Part shown: piece by piece, positions 21,312 to 32,610 of the stretch
Position numbering within the stretch: the first letter of the stretch is position 1
Layout of the letters: the number at the start of each line of letters is the position of its first letter
NCBI RefSeq assembly: GCF_028502605.1
Contig: NC_079235.1
Span: 1,302,001-1,366,000, forward strand
Source: Trichoderma breve
Lineage: Eukaryota > Ascomycota > Sordariomycetes > Hypocreales > Hypocreaceae
Direction of reading: 5' to 3'
DNA: 64,000 bases
Program-made: the position numbers and the translations under genes
The notes under the pieces: generated by a model
Databases searched by the model: none
The model's input: the letters and a program-made list of their open reading frames with translations, nothing else
Told to the model about the DNA's origin: nothing

Positions 21312-24300
21312 ATGGTTTCTGCTCGTGCTGGTGTTGCGGCCGTTGGCCTCCTGAACGGTTACTGGGTATGTTGCCATAGTTGTCTCCTTTAGTCCCCCCT
21401 TCAACTGTTGAACACGCTGCTCACAACTAATGTTTAGGGACAACATAGCACTCCCGGTGGCCTTAGGACACACTGCGATGCTGGTGTTGATTCCGTCACC
21501 CTTGGTTTTGTTAACAGCGCCCCTGATTCCTCTGGATATCCCGGCATCAACTTCGGACCCAACTGTTGGGCAGATTCATACCCTGACCCCAAAACTGGCT
21601 TGCCCACAAAGCTCTACAGCCACTGCATGACTCTCCAGCAAGATATTCCTTACTGCAGATCCAAAGGTGTCAAGATCATTCTCAGTATCGGAGGAGTGTA
21701 CGACCCTGTCCTTGACAACTACAAGGTTACAGACAACACCACGGCTACCAACTTTGCCACCTTCCTTTACAATGCTTTTGGTCCTTACAACTCAAGCTGG
21801 ACGGGCCCTCGCCCCTTTGATGCCAGTCCCATCGACCACACCGCCGTTGATGGTTTTGATTTCGATCTTGAGCCTCCCCCAACCAGCGCTCTCAGCCCTG
21901 CCTGGTGTAAGTTCTCCCCCCTTTCTCTCTTGAAATCTGCTTCTATGGGCGTTGAGCGCTAAAACTTTGTCTCAAAATAGCAATGGCACCTTACATCAAG
22001 ATGGTTGAGATATTCCGTGCTCTTAACCCGTCTCTGATTATGACTGCTGCCCCCCAGTGCCCTACCAATCCTCAATACTTTGCCATGAAGGATTTGATCC
22101 AAAACGCCGCCTTTGACAAGCTTTTCATCCAGTTTTACAACAACCCGGCCTGTGATGCCATTGCTGGAAACTCCCCCGGCGATGCTTTCAACTACAACGA
22201 CTGGGAGACCATTGTTGCCAATAGCGCAAAGAGCAAGTCGGCTAAGCTGTACATTGGTCTTCAGGGTCAACCCACGCCCCTTGGATCAACCGAGTCTGGC
22301 TACATTGACCCCATTGCTGTTAAGAACCTGGTTTGCCAATACAAGGACAAGGCGCACTTTGGTGGTCTTTCGGTGTGGGATCTGTCTCAGGGTCTGTCCA
22401 ACACTGTCAACGGAACGTCGTTTAACCAGTGGGCTCTTGAGGCGCTGCAGGTCGGATGCAACCCCTTCCCTCCTGCAACTACCTCGGCAACTACTGTTTC
22501 TAGCACAACGACTTCCAAGGCGTCTTCTACGACCTCCAAGGCTTCGTCAACTACCACAACCAAGGCTTCATCGACGACTTCCAAGGCGTCTACCACGTCC
22601 AAGGCTTCATCGACAACCTCTAAGGCTTCGACAACCTCCAAGGCATCCACGACCTCCAAGGCTTCTACCACCTCAAAGGCATCGACCACTTCCAAGGCGT
22701 CGACAACTTCTAAGGCCTCAACTACTTCAAAAGCCTCTACCACTTCCAAGGCAAGCACTACTTCTAAGGCTTCGACAACTTCCAAGGCTTCAACTACCTC
22801 TAAGGCAAGCACTACTTCTAAAGTAAGCTCTACCTCCAAGGCTTCGACTACCTCCAAGGCGTCAACCACTTCTAAGGCTTCGACTACCTCCAAGGCGTCA
22901 ACTACTTCTAAGGCTTCGACAACTTCTAAGGCGTCAACCACCTCCAAGGCTTCAAGCACTTCCAAGGCATCTACCACATCTAAGGCTTCAACAACTTCCA
23001 AGGCGTCCACGACCTCAAAGGCATCTACAACCTCAAAGGCCTCGACCACTTCCAAAGCCTCTACCACTTCCAAGGTGTCCACAACCTCCAAGGCAAGCTC
23101 TACTTCCAAGGCCTCTTCAACTTCTAAGGCGTCGACGACCTCAAAGGCTTCTACCACCTCAAAGGCGTCGACCACCTCAAAGGCCAGCACCACTTCCAAA
23201 GTGAGCTCCACCTCGAAGGCGTCCACGACCTCGAAGGCTTCTTCTACTTCTAAGGTATCTTCTACTTCCAAGGTGTCTTCGACCTCCAAGGCCTCGTCAA
23301 CTTCCAAAGCTTCTTCTACTTCTAAGGTCTCTTCCACTTCCAAAGCGTCTTCGACTTCCAAAGCTTCTTCCACCTCTAAGGCGTCCTCTACTTCTAAGTT
23401 GAGCACTACTTCTAAGGTGTCCACCACGTCGAAGGTGTCTACTACCTCCAAGGCCAGCACCACCTCCAAGGCTAGCACTACCGTGAAGCCTAGCACTACT
23501 TCCAAGGCGAGCACCACTTCCAAGGCGAGCACCACGTCCAAGGCGAGCTCTACCGTGAAGCCTAGCACTACCTCGAAAGTAAGCTCTACCTCCAAGGCCA
23601 GCTCTACTTCCAAGGCCAGCACCACCTCCAAGGCGTCCACAACTGCAAAGCCAAGCACCACGTCCAAGCCCACTACTTCTACGAAGCCCACCACTTCGTC
23701 TAAGCCTACTACTTCGTCTAAGCCCACCACTTCTGCCAAGCCTACGACCTCTACCACATCTGTAAAGGCGTCGACTTCCAGCAAGCCTACCGTGTCGGCT
23801 TCCAGCACGAACGTGGGTAGAGGTGTGACCAGCTCAACTGTCAGCTCCACCTCTTCCAGCGTCCTGTACCCTACGACAACAAGCAAGTGGTCCAACTCGA
23901 CGATTTCTCGTGGCTCGGCGTCAACTACTCCTGCTGGCTCTGCGACTGTCTCCCTCACGACCAGCGTTGTTTACACCACCTCCGTGCACACCGTTACCAA
24001 GTGCCCGTCCTACGTCACCGACTGCCCAGCCGGAGGCTATGTGACCACGGAGACTATTGCTCTGTACACTACCGTCTGCCCCGTCAGCGAGGCAACCCAG
24101 ACTGCTGCGCCTGCGACCACGGCGCCTGCGACCACGGAGGCTTCCCAGCCTTGGACCACCAGCACTGTGTACACGACCAGAGTCTACACCATCACATCTT
24201 GTGCTCCTGACGTTCCCAACTGCCCGGCGAACCAGGTTACGACCGAGACGATTCCCTTGTACACCACTGTGTGCCCCGTGACGGCGGCAGCTACCAGCAC

Positions 24301-24688
24301 CCCCGTTGGACCTGCTAGTGTCGAGTTCCCTCAGAACACGGACGTTGGACAGCCTTCTGCCGGTGCTCCCGTCGTTGAGGCTGCCTACCCCACCGCCTCC
24401 AGCATTCAGACCATTGTCAAGCCTGTCACCTCCGTCGGAGTGCCCCAAGGTCCTTATGGTGGAAGCAGTGTTGTCACCAGCTCCCCAAGCCAGCCAACCA
24501 ACCCTGCGGGTTCTCCCAGCTACCCCAGCGGCGGTCCCGGCAATGCCTCGCCTTCTGGAAGCTGGAGCGGCGTGCCCGTTGGTCCTTCTACGATCCCTAG
24601 CATCCCTGGAGCAAACGGTGCCTCTGTGATGAGTGCTAGCTTGATTGGTATGGCCATCGTTTTGGCTGCACAGGTTCTTGTTCTGTAG
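21312..24688 (+). CDS. GH18 chitinase with Ser/Thr/Lys repeat stalk and GPI-like tail, three exons
   Basis: Exons 21312-21365, 21438-21906 and 21981-24688 join in phase (introns 72 and 74 nt) to give about 1076 residues. The GH18 barrel spans roughly residues 15-340: GYWGQHS at the start, KIILSIGG as the substrate-binding strand, and DGFDFDLE (156-163) as the DxxDxDxE catalytic motif with E163 as the proton donor. Residues about 347-775 are an 18-bp minisatellite encoding KASTTS-type units, heavily O-glycosylatable yet with a Lys about every six residues. Then come two ~45-residue repeats with the block VTTETI(A/P)LYTTVCPV, a Pro/Gly/Ser linker, and a hydrophobic C-terminus (NGASVMSASLIGMAIVLAAQ region) that suits a GPI signal. 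Such proteins act in wall remodelling or chitin degradation at the cell surface. The N-terminus is only weakly signal-peptide-like (MVSARAGVAAVGLL). Confidence 0.9.
22495..23785 (+). repeat. Coding minisatellite, 18-bp unit (KASTTS)
   Basis: Within the chitinase gene about 1.29 kb consists of tandem 18-bp units encoding Lys-Ala-Ser-Thr-Thr-Ser with variants (Val, Leu or Pro for Ala; Ser for Thr). Codons vary freely for Ser and Thr while Lys is mostly AAG, so the amino-acid pattern rather than the DNA is preserved. The array leaves an accidental 523-codon open frame on the opposite strand. Confidence 0.95.
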
Positions 24689-25349
24689 AATATAGACGTG
24701 TTCGATTTGTGTTTTACGGATGGACTCTCCCAAGAGAGCCATTATTTCTTTTTCTTAAAATACTTGTTCTTCTGAGACCCTTAATGACGGGTTGACGAGG
24801 AGCCTTTTATCATTATATTTTTCTTTTTTTATGTCGATACGGTCTGGATATGTGTAGGACTTGCTGTATACCTTAGCTTATGACGATGATTTTACAGGCC
24901 ATTAACGGAGCGCATTCCGGTTTCAATATGTTATATATTTTTCATCCTGAAAGCTGGCTTTATAAGTGACTAGGCATACTCCGTAGTTAATTGCACTGTA
25001 TCGCGGTGTTATACTTGAGATTGTTTGTAGTGGAAATGTTGCAATTTTGCTGAGAGAGTTGACAACCTGGTTGGCTGTGCGTTTAGCCAAGTTGTCGTTC
25101 TTTCATAGCCACAATGAATACGAACAAAGGCCCACTTCGACTAGGTTAATTATGCCAGATCAGATTTGAGACAATCTATTGCCTGATTTCCCCCGCACTA
25201 TTCTCAGCCGCCTATTCACTCAGTCACTGACTCACTCACTCTATCTTGCAACCATTTCAGAAACTAACAAACCCCCGCCCATCTATACACTTTTTGACCT
25301 TTCTAGTATATAGTAAAACATAGAATAACACAACATACACTCAATTATA
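24689..25349. other. Intergenic region between tandem genes
   Basis: About 0.66 kb combining the chitinase 3' region (T-rich tract at 24815-24830) and the promoter of the acetyltransferase gene. An ACTCA tract precedes the next gene at about 25216-25240. No coding frame. Confidence 0.55.
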
Positions 25350-26218
25350 ATGGCAGCTCGGTCCCCCGACGGAACGCCCATTGACCTGGCAGAAAACAGA
25401 CGCCGAATGGCCCGCGGCGAGCTCTACTGGGCCTTTACGCCAGATCTCATCCAGGACAGAAAGCAGTGCGCCAGGGCGTGCAGGAGGCTGAACACGGCTG
25501 AGGAGGTTACTAGGCGAGAACTCGTCGAGATTTGGAAGGAGTATGTTTTTTTATGCATATACCTGTTTCAAAGACCGGGCTTTCACCCATGGTTTTTTGA
25601 GTTTACGTGGATGAAAGGTTCTTCTTACTGATGGTTCTTCTTTTTATTTTTTTTTATAGGATTGCTAGAGATGAAGAGCCACTGCCGCCAAAAGCTGCTA
25701 GTGAAGAAGAAGATGATGCCTTGCTGGAGGATTATCCATGGGTTGAAGGACCGCTGAAGACAGACTACGGATACAACATCAAGTACGTCCCCTTTTACCA
25801 TGGAACAACCCAAACCAAATCCATCCATACACAAACTACCCTATTAACACCTCTTAGACTCGGAAAAAACGTCTTCGTCAACTCAAACAGCACCTGGATC
25901 GACACCTGCCCCATCACCATCGGTGCCCGCACCCTCATCGGCCCCAACTGCAGCTTCTACTCCGGCACGCACCCACTAGACCACCGCGTCCGCAACGGCA
26001 CGCGCGGGCCCGAGTCCGGAAAGCCCATCCACGTCGGCGAGGACTGCTGGTTCGGCGGCGGCGTGACGGTCCTGCCGGGGGTGACGATTGGTAAGGGGGC
26101 GGTGATTGGGGCGGGGAGTGTCGTGACGAAGGATGTTCCTGAGGGTGTTGTTGTGGCGGGGAATCCGGCGAGGGTGTTGAGGAAGACGATTGAGGAGACG
26201 GAAAATGGGGCTGTTTGA
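25350..26218 (+). CDS. Maltose/galactoside-type O-acetyltransferase, three exons
   Basis: Exons 25350-25540, 25660-25782 and 25858-26218 join in phase (introns 119 nt, GTATGT..ATAG, and 75 nt, GTACGT..TTAG) to give 224 residues, the usual size for this family. Residues about 15-65 form the maltose acetyltransferase N-terminal domain ([29 protein letters not shown]). The rest is a left-handed beta-helix of hexapeptide repeats: [32 protein letters not shown], and [20 protein letters not shown] ending with GNPARVLRK. The His in [10 protein letters not shown] is the expected catalytic base. It would transfer acetyl from acetyl-CoA to a sugar hydroxyl in the cytosol. Leaving intron 2 unspliced would insert about 25 residues between NIK and LGKN, so splicing is well supported. 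Confidence 0.9.
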
Positions 26219-26238
26219 ATGAAGGGTGTATAAGAGGC

Positions 26239-26262
26239 GTGGTGGTGGTGGTGGTGGTGGTG
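26239..26262. repeat. (GTG)8 trinucleotide microsatellite
   Basis: Eight perfect GTG units lie in the 180-bp gap between the convergent acetyltransferase and urea-transporter genes, just past the acetyltransferase stop codon. Confidence 0.95.
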
Positions 26263-26398
26263 AGGCTGTGGATAGAGCATAGAGTTGCGTTAGACATCTC
26301 TGATAGAATATACAATATTTTTTGTTTATTAGCGAGTTATAACTCAAATCGTGACAAGAAAAAGTCCCCCAGCCTGTACCAAGACCTGAATTCTTCCC

Positions 26399-28566
26399 TT
26401 ATGGAATTGACCCCTCCCTCATATCCTCTTTTTCAGGCGTCATATCTCCGCTCGTTTCACCCTCAATAGCCATCGTGACCACAGGTGGTGCCTTGCCAGT
26501 GACAATTCCAGTGAGCACTCTAACCAATGTTGCCCTGCTCTCCCATATCGGGTACAATCCAACACAGATAAACGAACAGAAGATCCAAATGATACCAACA
26601 GTCACCCAGCCGGTGAAGAAGGGCTTGGAGAAGATATACCCGGTGCCATACATGGGCATTGGCCAAAGAACGAGGAACGCAAGTGCCCTGTTTCGCATGT
26701 TAGTGACATAATTCCTTGGAACGGGTATCTAAATGACTCAAACTTACATAAAGACAGTGACAAAGCAGGCAATCTTGAATGCCTTGTTAAGCTTTCGGCG
26801 CTCTTCCTCAGATTCCGTACGCTCCTGGTTTCTTTCCAGCTGTCGTTGTGCTTCACTGTCAAGCCCTGACGCCTGAATCATGTCGTGGTCATCCACCTTT
26901 CGAATCTCCATCATGGACTGCCAGTTGTACTTGTCAAAGCCGAAAATGAGACAAAATAGGGGCACAAGAACAACAGGCGCCAGCAGCGCAACCACGTTGC
27001 CAGCCAACATCGGATCGTTCGAGCCCGTGCAGTCGACATCCAACTTGCCGCACTTCTTCTTGGCAGTGACGAGCCAGGCAACAATGGCGCAGATTGTGCC
27101 CAAGATGGGTGAGAAAATCGCTGCCCAGCGGTTTTGGCCGTTCCACAGCAGTGTCAATGTGGCCGGGATCACAGCAGCTGAGATTAACACGCCCATGAGC
27201 AGATAGAGGTAGCCCATGGAGATGCCGTTATACCATAAGCCAGTGGAGATGCAGCAGACGACGAGCATATAGGCGACCATGGAAATATGAGACATCCATA
27301 CGAGGCTCTTGCTGCTGGCACTAGGGCGGATATAAGTCCTGTAAATGTCGTATGTGAAGATGGTGGATGTTGCTACCAGCTCAGCACTAAAGGCTGATGT
27401 GACGGCCAAGAACAGCATAATGAGAGTAGCAATGGCGCCACCTTTGCCCATGAGGGCTACGGCGGCGTAAGGAAGAGCCAAACCAGCAGAAACTTGCGAA
27501 TCCGTGAGGCGGTTAGGGTACGTCGGGAATTGAGGGCTAGACTCGAGGGCAAGCGCCGCAAGGCCGAGAGTGGTGGCTGTCAACCACGGAATAGCAAACC
27601 ATGCCGCACCGCCCATGATGTATCCCGGCAAAGCATGAATCGGGCTTGCTGCAATACTCTTGTTGTAGTAGCCGTTATCCAAGAACACAGTGCCAAAGTT
27701 TCCAACGATGTTGATGACGAAGAAGATGGCACCACCCTGAGATTTCATGGTGAGATAGCTACCGTCGCGGTTGCCAGAGACGGGGTGGGCCTGGGCAGCT
27801 TTGACGAGGAGATCGTATACGGCTGCCGGGCTGCCGAGCACATCTGAGGTGGCGTAGGTCTTGAGAGCAAAGATCATGATGATAATGAGCACTGCAAACG
27901 TATGGATGTAGTCGGTGATGAAGGTCGCCTTGAGACCACCAGACACAGTATACGCCACGACGGGGATGGGAATGAGAAAGATGGCTGCTACGGCATGCAT
28001 CCCAGTCAATGCATTTACAGTTGCTGCTCCTCCCGTGATTAACATGAGTGAAACCAACATGTTGGTCATGAGGCCGAAGACGATGAAGGTGAAGTGTGCT
28101 GCCATGCCATATCTTGCCTTGATGACTTCCAGGAACGTATGCGCATTTGGTGCTCGCTTCTTGAGCGTGATGGCTATCGTAGCAAATAGCAAGATCTGAA
28201 CAGTAGCTCCAGAGGCATACCAGAAGGGACCAGAGACGCCATATCGGTAACACACGCCTGAACTCTGTAATAGAGTCGCGGCCCAGGTCCAGGACGAGAC
28301 GACAGCTGAGGCCACTAAACCAGATTTGACGGTACGGCCAGCAGTGTTGAACATTTCAGACGTCTGAACTTCATTGTTGAACCGTTTAAGAATGTGAGTA
28401 ACGGTGATCTATCACAAGGCATGTTAGGAGATGCTGTTTCAGTGTTCATTGAAGGAGGTAAGTCTCAGTCAGAACTCACCATAAAGATGGCAAATGCAAA
28501 ACCAAGGCCAAGGACAATGCCATAGCCATAGGCTTGGCTCAGCGGGGTGGAACTTGAGTCAGACAT
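26399..28566 (-). CDS. DUR3: DUR3-type urea active transporter (Na+/solute symporter family), three exons
   Basis: Exons 28566-28480, 28408-26748 and 26687-26399 join in phase (introns 71 nt, GTGAGT..ATAG, and 60 nt, GTAAGT..ACAG) to give 678 residues, close to Aspergillus and yeast urea permeases. The exon 2/3 junction restores a Met codon inside TVFMALAFLVLWP. About 15 hydrophobic segments are visible. Family-typical blocks include GRTVKSGLVASAVVSSWTWA, AYTVSGGLKATFITDYIHT, and YYNKSIAASP...ALPGYI, with the SSF core GGAIATLIMLFLAVTSAFSAELVA. It imports urea with a cation at the plasma membrane and in other fungi is under nitrogen control. The upstream 1.6 kb carries an unusual density of GATA motifs, consistent with AreA/Nit2 regulation. 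The C-terminus is short and acidic. Confidence 0.93.
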
Positions 28567-30187
28567 GATTCTGCCCAGGATTTGATGCTTCACCAAGAAG
28601 GCTGCCTAGGACGTTGCATTCAAGATGTCTCCTTATGCCGGTAAGCTGTCCAAATCCGGAGACAGAGGGAGAGAATACGTGGATATGTAGCATCTTGCAC
28701 AACCTATTATCTAGATGCTTTTCATTCAATCATGGCTCTCGTAGATTCGGCCGATTCCGGTACAAAGCCTTGCCAGGACCAATAATCTCTTGCTTGGACA
28801 TGATTAAACCCCCAACTCCCACTTGGTGATTTTCCATCTTGTAGATTGCGATTTCTCGCTAAGGAGATACAGTACGATAAGAATGAAGGAATCTATTGCA
28901 TCAGTCACAGGAAAAGCGAGAGCGGCCTTGCGACGATGAATTGCGACATTTTGACACATTAAGCTTGTGTTCTGAGGCTACTGTATCGTAGGGCTGCCGA
29001 TCGGCAGTGAAGCGTATCAAAGACACAGCTTCTGGGGTAGCGCTGACAGTTGCAGGGGAGCTGATAATGGATAATAGGATCGTGGCGATGGCAAAAGCAA
29101 ATACAGGCTAAACAGCCAAAATGATTGCAGAGTGTTGCTTATCGGCCGCGCCCTTTGGTGAAGTGAAGATCTGGTTGGCTCAGGAATGTGAGGATATAGT
29201 AATGACAGCTTAGTGGTCGAGATAAGGTCGAGATAGGAGATCCTTGACAGCTGCTATAGATAGGTGCCGCACCCCCCGCAAAATTACCCCATGCCCTAGG
29301 ACTAGGGAATGGCACAAACCGCGGAGAAGGCCTGCCAAAGAGCCGGGGATGGATGAAATGGCAGAGATAAGATACAATGTCAACGCATGGAGAGATAACA
29401 GTCATCAGACAATTAATCGCTTCACTTTCCCTATCTTTGGAGATATACTTGTAAGATGTAGCGATTAGAAGATGTGGTACGGAAGATTACTGTACTTCGC
29501 AGTAGCAATAAGTCATAGCAGAGATGGATAAGAGACAGCTCCACTCAGCTCACCCGGATATGGGAGATAAGCAGCATGATAGTATTAGAAGACAGCACCA
29601 GCAAACGGAAACGTCGATTGGTGATACACACGACTAACCATCTCGGATGATACCGGCCAGCTCTTCTTCGTTATCGGCTTCACACATTATGCGACACTGA
29701 TAAGGCAATGAGGTGAAGACAACAGTCAAGGGAGATTCGTGAGATCTCAAGTAATTCCATAGGCTAATGTCATTGTCTTCTCCTCGGACAGATTACGATT
29801 ACACGTAATATCGTTTCATGATGTTAATGACACTGGACATCATCTGCCGCCGGCCAACATCTGCCGCCGGCTATCTCGATCTTTGTCTCCCCATGCGAGA
29901 TGCGATTGTGGGGGTAGTAGAGTAGAGTTGAAGGCATCACATGCCCATTTGTTGTTTGTTGGAGGAGGCTTCCTCTTCCCAGAGCATATGATTGGTGATA
30001 ACAAACCCTGGGATCATTACGGCCATTGCGCCGTGATCAGCTATCTCGTCTTCTGTCGATCTCGGAGAATGTAGGAACGACCCTCTAGGAGATGGTATGG
30101 ATTGATAGGAGAGTATATGCAGCTCTCTTTCGCGCTGATTCTCGCTCTGCTCTCCTGAGCCTGCTACTTGCCAATAGCTCAAACGTG
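28567..30187. other. Upstream region of the urea transporter and 3' region of LIP2; no gene
   Basis: About 1.6 kb without a convincing frame. The centre is rich in GATAA/GATAG words (see the separate entry). The end near 30187 is the 3' side of the LIP2 gene, which is transcribed in the same direction as the urea transporter. Confidence 0.6.
28876..29704. promoter_or_regulatory. Cluster of GATA-factor motifs upstream of the urea transporter
   Basis: GATAA or GATAG cores occur on the plus strand at 28876, 29063, 29070, 29221, 29232, 29259, 29366, 29394, 29527, 29566, 29578 and 29699, and on the minus strand at 29139-29143, 29431-29435 and 29671-29675. That is at least 15 in about 830 bases. 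In ascomycetes HGATAR sites in tandem bind AreA/Nit2-type activators that switch on nitrogen-scavenging genes including urea permease. The position 0.3-1.1 kb upstream of the transporter ATG fits that role. Binding itself is inferred. Confidence 0.65.
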
Positions 30188-31129
30188 TCACCGTCCCAGG
30201 TCGACACCTCGTCTTGACACATCCATCAACCCTTCTTCAAAGATACTGGCCCAGCGCTGTGCCAAGTCTGATATATCAAACGACATGCCTTGAGCAGCAC
30301 TACCGAGCTCGGCCACAACAGACGTCGCCAGCTTTCCTTCGAGGCCACAGGGGACGAACCGAGCCCACGGATTGACATCCTCGCCACCCTTTACGGAGAC
30401 ATCGATGTTGATGGCAGTGCCCAAAGCTGTGACGTACCGCCGATGGTGGACCCCAAGAGCTGCAATCTTGCGCGGCTGGCCCGACGAGGCCCGAACCCAG
30501 ACTCCAGGCTCATCACGGTTGGTATAAGTTTCGATGTCAAACATGTCCAAGAGAAATTGCTGTGTGGTCGCCTCAAGATGACTGGCAAACGTGGAGACAC
30601 TATATTTGGGATAGAGAGAAGAATGCATGTCTAGCACTGGCCAAAGGACAAGCTGGCCGGGGCCATGATATGTGGTGAGGCCCCCGCGGTTGGTCTTTTT
30701 CACCTGAGGATGAAAGAGCATTTTGATGGGCTGGGGATACCGCAAAAGATGGACGTCTAAAGGCCGCTCTAGATGCGCTTTCTGATCTTGAGTGAGATCA
30801 TCCTGTCGACGTCCCAGCGTGAAAGTTGGCGTAGATTCAAATGATATAAGACGAGGCCGTGGACACTCATGCTCTGTCCTCGACTTCTCCGGGAGACCCT
30901 TCCAGGTCAAAAAGGCACCCCGATGCCGTTCCTGGGCATCTTCGGCAGATTCATAGCTCGTCAGGCCAGTAGAGTCATCCTCCGTGAGATGCTGGTGCTC
31001 CAGTAGAGTTCCCCTCGAAGTCGTCGTCTCCCACCATCGACTCTCTACTGACAGCGTCGCCTTTTGCACCAAGTGCCGTCTCGATAATGCCGCTGCCCTC
31101 ACAAGTTGCAGGCGGGGCACGTGCCACAT
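30188..31129 (-). CDS. LIP2: Octanoyl-[acyl-carrier-protein]:protein N-octanoyltransferase (lipoate biosynthesis)
   Basis: Single exon, 313 residues, ATG at 31129. The first ~35 residues are basic with Arg/Leu/Ser and no acid (RLQLVRAAALSRRHLVQKA), as in a mitochondrial targeting sequence. The LipB fold follows: TPTFTLGRRQDD, then RGGLTTYHGPGQLVLWPVLD with the conserved RGG and HGPGQ block, KIAALGVHHRRYVTALGTAIN with the catalytic Lys, and FVPCGLEGKLATSV with the conserved catalytic Cys in PCG. The enzyme moves octanoyl groups from mitochondrial acyl-carrier protein to lipoyl domains and glycine-cleavage H protein. It diverges from the Sur7-family gene 1.5 kb away. Confidence 0.95.
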   Translation of the reverse strand: MWHVPRLQLVRAAALSRRHLVQKATLSVESRWWETTTSRGTLLEHQHLTEDDSTGLTSYESAEDAQERHRGAFLTWKGLPEKSRTEHECPRPRLISFESTPTFTLGRRQDDLTQDQKAHLERPLDVHLLRYPQPIKMLFHPQVKKTNRGGLTTYHGPGQLVLWPVLDMHSSLYPKYSVSTFASHLEATTQQFLLDMFDIETYTNRDEPGVWVRASSGQPRKIAALGVHHRRYVTALGTAINIDVSVKGGEDVNPWARFVPCGLEGKLATSVVAELGSAAQGMSFDISDLAQRWASIFEEGLMDVSRRGVDLGR

Positions 31130-32610
31130 CTTGTGACCTGGATTGAGTGCCTCCTAGCAGTTAAAAGCAGCAGCCGTAAGGGGGAATAAAGAAGGTTGAC
31201 CAAAGGCGTTGATGCAGCAGTGCCTATTAGCCGCAGGTATGGACATGCTAACGTTAGTCGATATTCGGCGGTACAGAGAGGCGAAATCTTGTAGCGCCCG
31301 AGAGACGCTAAAAGCGAGGTTGTGGATGCTGCTGACGTGACGCTGCCGGCGAACTTGGTGACGACTCCAAGCAGCCAAAATGAAGGGCTTCAGCTATCGA
31401 TGCCTTCTTTCCTCCGCCCTGGCTGATCATGTGAATACTAATCCGAGTCTATCGGTTCGGCACACCACATTCTAACGCCTCATCCATTGCCTGGCCAAGC
31501 AGCCAAGTACGCATCACCGGCTTCATGACATCAAATGGCTTGAGAATTCCGCTGTGGAGATGGCCAACAAGGTTTGCGCCAGCGACGGCCGCACCGCCAA
31601 TTGTGCCATTGAGGTGTGATTTGGAGGATATACACGTACAATGATGGAATGCGCGTGCTCTGTACCTTTGGTTAGTGGCCCTTCATAACCTTGGTACGTT
31701 CTCCGTAGTGGCAGTTGAAGGCTTGACTCGTATTGGGCACTTAAGATGCTGACGGATTGCCCGTTTGGCATTGCTGTAGCATCGTTCAAATTCAATTTGA
31801 GCTGTACAAAGTCATGGAGGCAGAATTGGGTTCCCCGGTCTCGGCATAAGCATAATCACCAACCAATTGACAGAGCAGAGTGATTGAATCAAATGTCAGG
31901 TTTCTTGGCTTCCATCTTCCTCGTTTGCTTGTGTCGTCATCGCCCTGCTCCACGATCCCGCCAGCCAACCAGAGCCGGCGCCAGCCCGCCAAAAGCTTCC
32001 TGGCACTAGTATAACCAAGGTAGACTAGCATCGGGAGCTGCAGCAGCGCGATCGCCAAAATGTGTGAATGTGATTGTGGGTGACCTCTCGTTGCGACATC
32101 GTCACTCGCTTGTCGTGTAACTTGTACGTAGCCCCAAGCCATTGAAGCCACTTGACAACTTGTAGCCTGTACTTGACATCTGAGCAACGTAACCGTGGAC
32201 CTGCGTGGCTCAATAACTGCATCATCAAGCCCCGCCACTCCTGCCCCAGTCCTGCCTGCCATGTATCCAGCTTTGCTCTCTTCAGCTTCTACTTCAGCTT
32301 CTTTTCTGCCTTTTTCTTATTTTTTCACCACTAGAATTACTCATTATCCAATTACCGACATAATTACTTCGCTCCCCCAACCGCTTCTGCTGGTTTGCGC
32401 TCTCGACGAGAGTCTGTTCATGACCCTCTGAATATACCTACCTAGCTGAAGCAGGGTCTCCTGCAGCATCTGTGCCGTCATCGTTCTTACAGTATCCTAT
32501 TCATTACCATCATTGCCGTCCCTTGGACCGCAGAAGACTTTCGTTGGCGGTGCAATTCCGCCTGTCCGTATCCTCCAACTACTAATTACCAATTGTGAAG
32601 TCGACCCAAG
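31130..32610. other. Divergent promoter region, no gene seen
   Basis: About 1.5 kb between LIP2 and the Sur7-type gene. The minus-strand frames at 31523-31795 and 31792-32262 are short and overlap chance frames on the other strand. A pyrimidine-rich stretch (32273-32330) resembles the leader of a highly expressed fungal transcript for the plus-strand gene. Confidence 0.55.

Noticed and set aside
22387..23958. 523-codon minus-strand ORF rich in Glu/Val/Ala/Asp/Leu
   Set aside because: It is the mirror of the 18-bp chitinase repeat; the open antisense frame follows from the repeat's codon use, and the sense strand has GH18 motifs and intact splicing.
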